Shown here piece by piece: positions 6,221 through 6,990 of a stretch of 6,990 nucleotides of DNA. The first letter of the stretch is position 1, and every line of letters starts with the position of its first letter. The stretch is taken from the NCBI GenBank assembly GCA_035340715.1, contig DAOQTX010000078.1:1-6990 (forward strand), read 5' to 3'. The notes under the pieces are model-generated. The model was not told the DNA's origin. It worked only from the letters and a program-made list of their open reading frames with translations, and did no database searches. The translations under genes were made by a program, and so were the position numbers. The stretch comes from DAOQTX01 sp035340715 (GTDB lineage Bacteria; Bacteroidota; Bacteroidia; AKYH767-A; OLB10).

Positions 6221-6990
6221 ATGAAAAAGCAGGTAATTGATGCTCTAGGGAACTCAGTAACACTGCTAAAAGTGCCGGAGAGAATAGTTTCTCTTGTTCC
6301 TTCTCAAACAGAATATCTTGACTTTTTAGGTTTGAAGGATGCTATTGTAGGAATAACTAAATTTTGTATTCACCCTCCCCAACTGCTGAAATCTAAAATA
6401 GTAGTAGGCGGAACAAAGAATCTTAAAATTGAAAAAATCAAACAACTAAATCCTGATTTAATCTTAGCAAATAAGGAAGAGAATACAAAAGAGGATATAG
6501 AGAATCTAATGAATTTAGCGCCTGTTTATGTAAGCGATATTCGAGACTTTGAAGGTGCATATAAAATGATAAATGACATTGCATTTTTGTGTAATAAAGA
6601 GTCGAAAGCTAGCGCACTGATTGAATCGATTGAAGAGTCTTTTCAAACTCAAAGATTTATTGGTTCTGATAAAAAGTGTATTTATTTTATTTGGCAAAAT
6701 CCGTATATGTTAGCCGGAAAGAATACCTTTATTTCTACTATGTTGACAAAAGCCGGCTTTATTAATTCCATACAGGATTCTAAAGAAAACTACCCAGTTT
6801 ATAGTTTGGAAGAAATTAAAAATTTAGAATATGATTTTATATTCCTGTCTTCGGAGCCATTCCCATTTAAAGAAAAACATAGAAATGAGTTGCAAGATTT
6901 ATTGAACACAAAAAATGTATTCTTAGTAAATGGAGAGATGTTTTCTTGGTACGGAAGCAGAATGAAATTAGCATCTAAATATTTTCAAGA
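6221..6990 (+). CDS. BtuF-like periplasmic-binding-fold protein lacking a signal peptide (3' end outside window)
   Basis: The visible 256 residues belong to the helical-backbone metal receptor / BtuF-FhuD fold (Peripla_BP_2 type), which binds cobalamin, heme or iron chelates in transported versions. The N-terminus is 'DALGNSVTLLKVPERIVSLV' (7-26), the usual first strands of the domain, with 'PSQTEYL' at 27-33. Next come 'VGITKFCIHP' (43-52), 'VGGTKNLKIEKIKQLNPDLI' (62-81), 'ANKEEN' (83-88) and 'GEMFSWYGSR' (238-247). These match a recurrent Bacteroidota subfamily known to me only as a fold assignment. There is no signal peptide or lipobox, so a cytoplasmic location is inferred. Members are about 260 residues long, so only a few codons are probably missing. 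The start ATG lies 7 bases after the upstream stop, with no terminator or promoter between, which implies co-transcription with the PLP enzyme. The ligand is unknown. Confidence 0.82.
   Translation, partial: MKKQVIDALGNSVTLLKVPERIVSLVPSQTEYLDFLGLKDAIVGITKFCIHPPQLLKSKIVVGGTKNLKIEKIKQLNPDLILANKEENTKEDIENLMNLAPVYVSDIRDFEGAYKMINDIAFLCNKESKASALIESIEESFQTQRFIGSDKKCIYFIWQNPYMLAGKNTFISTMLTKAGFINSIQDSKENYPVYSLEEIKNLEYDFIFLSSEPFPFKEKHRNELQDLLNTKNVFLVNGEMFSWYGSRMKLASKYFQ

Noticed and set aside
6515..6697. 60-codon minus-strand open frame inside the BtuF-like gene
   Set aside because: It lies opposite a clearly recognised protein-coding frame and has no recognisable product or promoter.

Overview
The window reads as ordinary chromosome from a member of the Bacteroidota. 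The evidence is a type IX secretion (T9SS) C-terminal sorting domain on a large cell-surface protein, two promoter boxes matching the phylum-specific -7 consensus TAnnTTTG, no Shine-Dalgarno sequences ahead of the genes, and visibly AT-rich DNA. No RNA gene, insertion sequence, CRISPR array or phage gene was seen.

Layout. Positions 1-2277 (+) hold the 3' part of a repetitive exported protein: at least five Ig-like repeats, three fibronectin type III-like domains, then the sorting domain. A hairpin terminator at 2298-2332 closes this gene. Its T-tract runs into the stop codon of the convergent gene at 2331-3563 (-), a lipoprotein of the NamZ/DUF1343 (exo-beta-N-acetylmuramidase) family. That gene is divergent from a FtsX/LolC-LolE-type ABC transporter permease at 3585-4805 (+), with only 21 bases between the annotated starts. 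A promoter at 4826-4833 then drives a cystathionine beta-synthase-type PLP enzyme with a C-terminal CBS-domain pair (4849-6213, +). It is followed after 7 bases by a BtuF-like metal/cobalamin-binding fold protein that has no signal peptide and runs off the right edge (6221-6990, +).

How the genes fit together. The surface protein, the muramidase-family lipoprotein and the permease all concern the envelope, but nothing in the window shows that they share one pathway. The PLP enzyme and the BtuF-like protein form a likely two-gene transcription unit. A link between sulfur amino-acid metabolism and a cytoplasmic ligand-binding protein is possible but inferred only from spacing. I found no convincing sign of an undescribed multi-gene system. 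The most useful second looks are the broken cysteine pattern in the Ig-like repeats, the compressed divergent start region, the start-codon correction for the PLP enzyme, and the signal-less binding protein.
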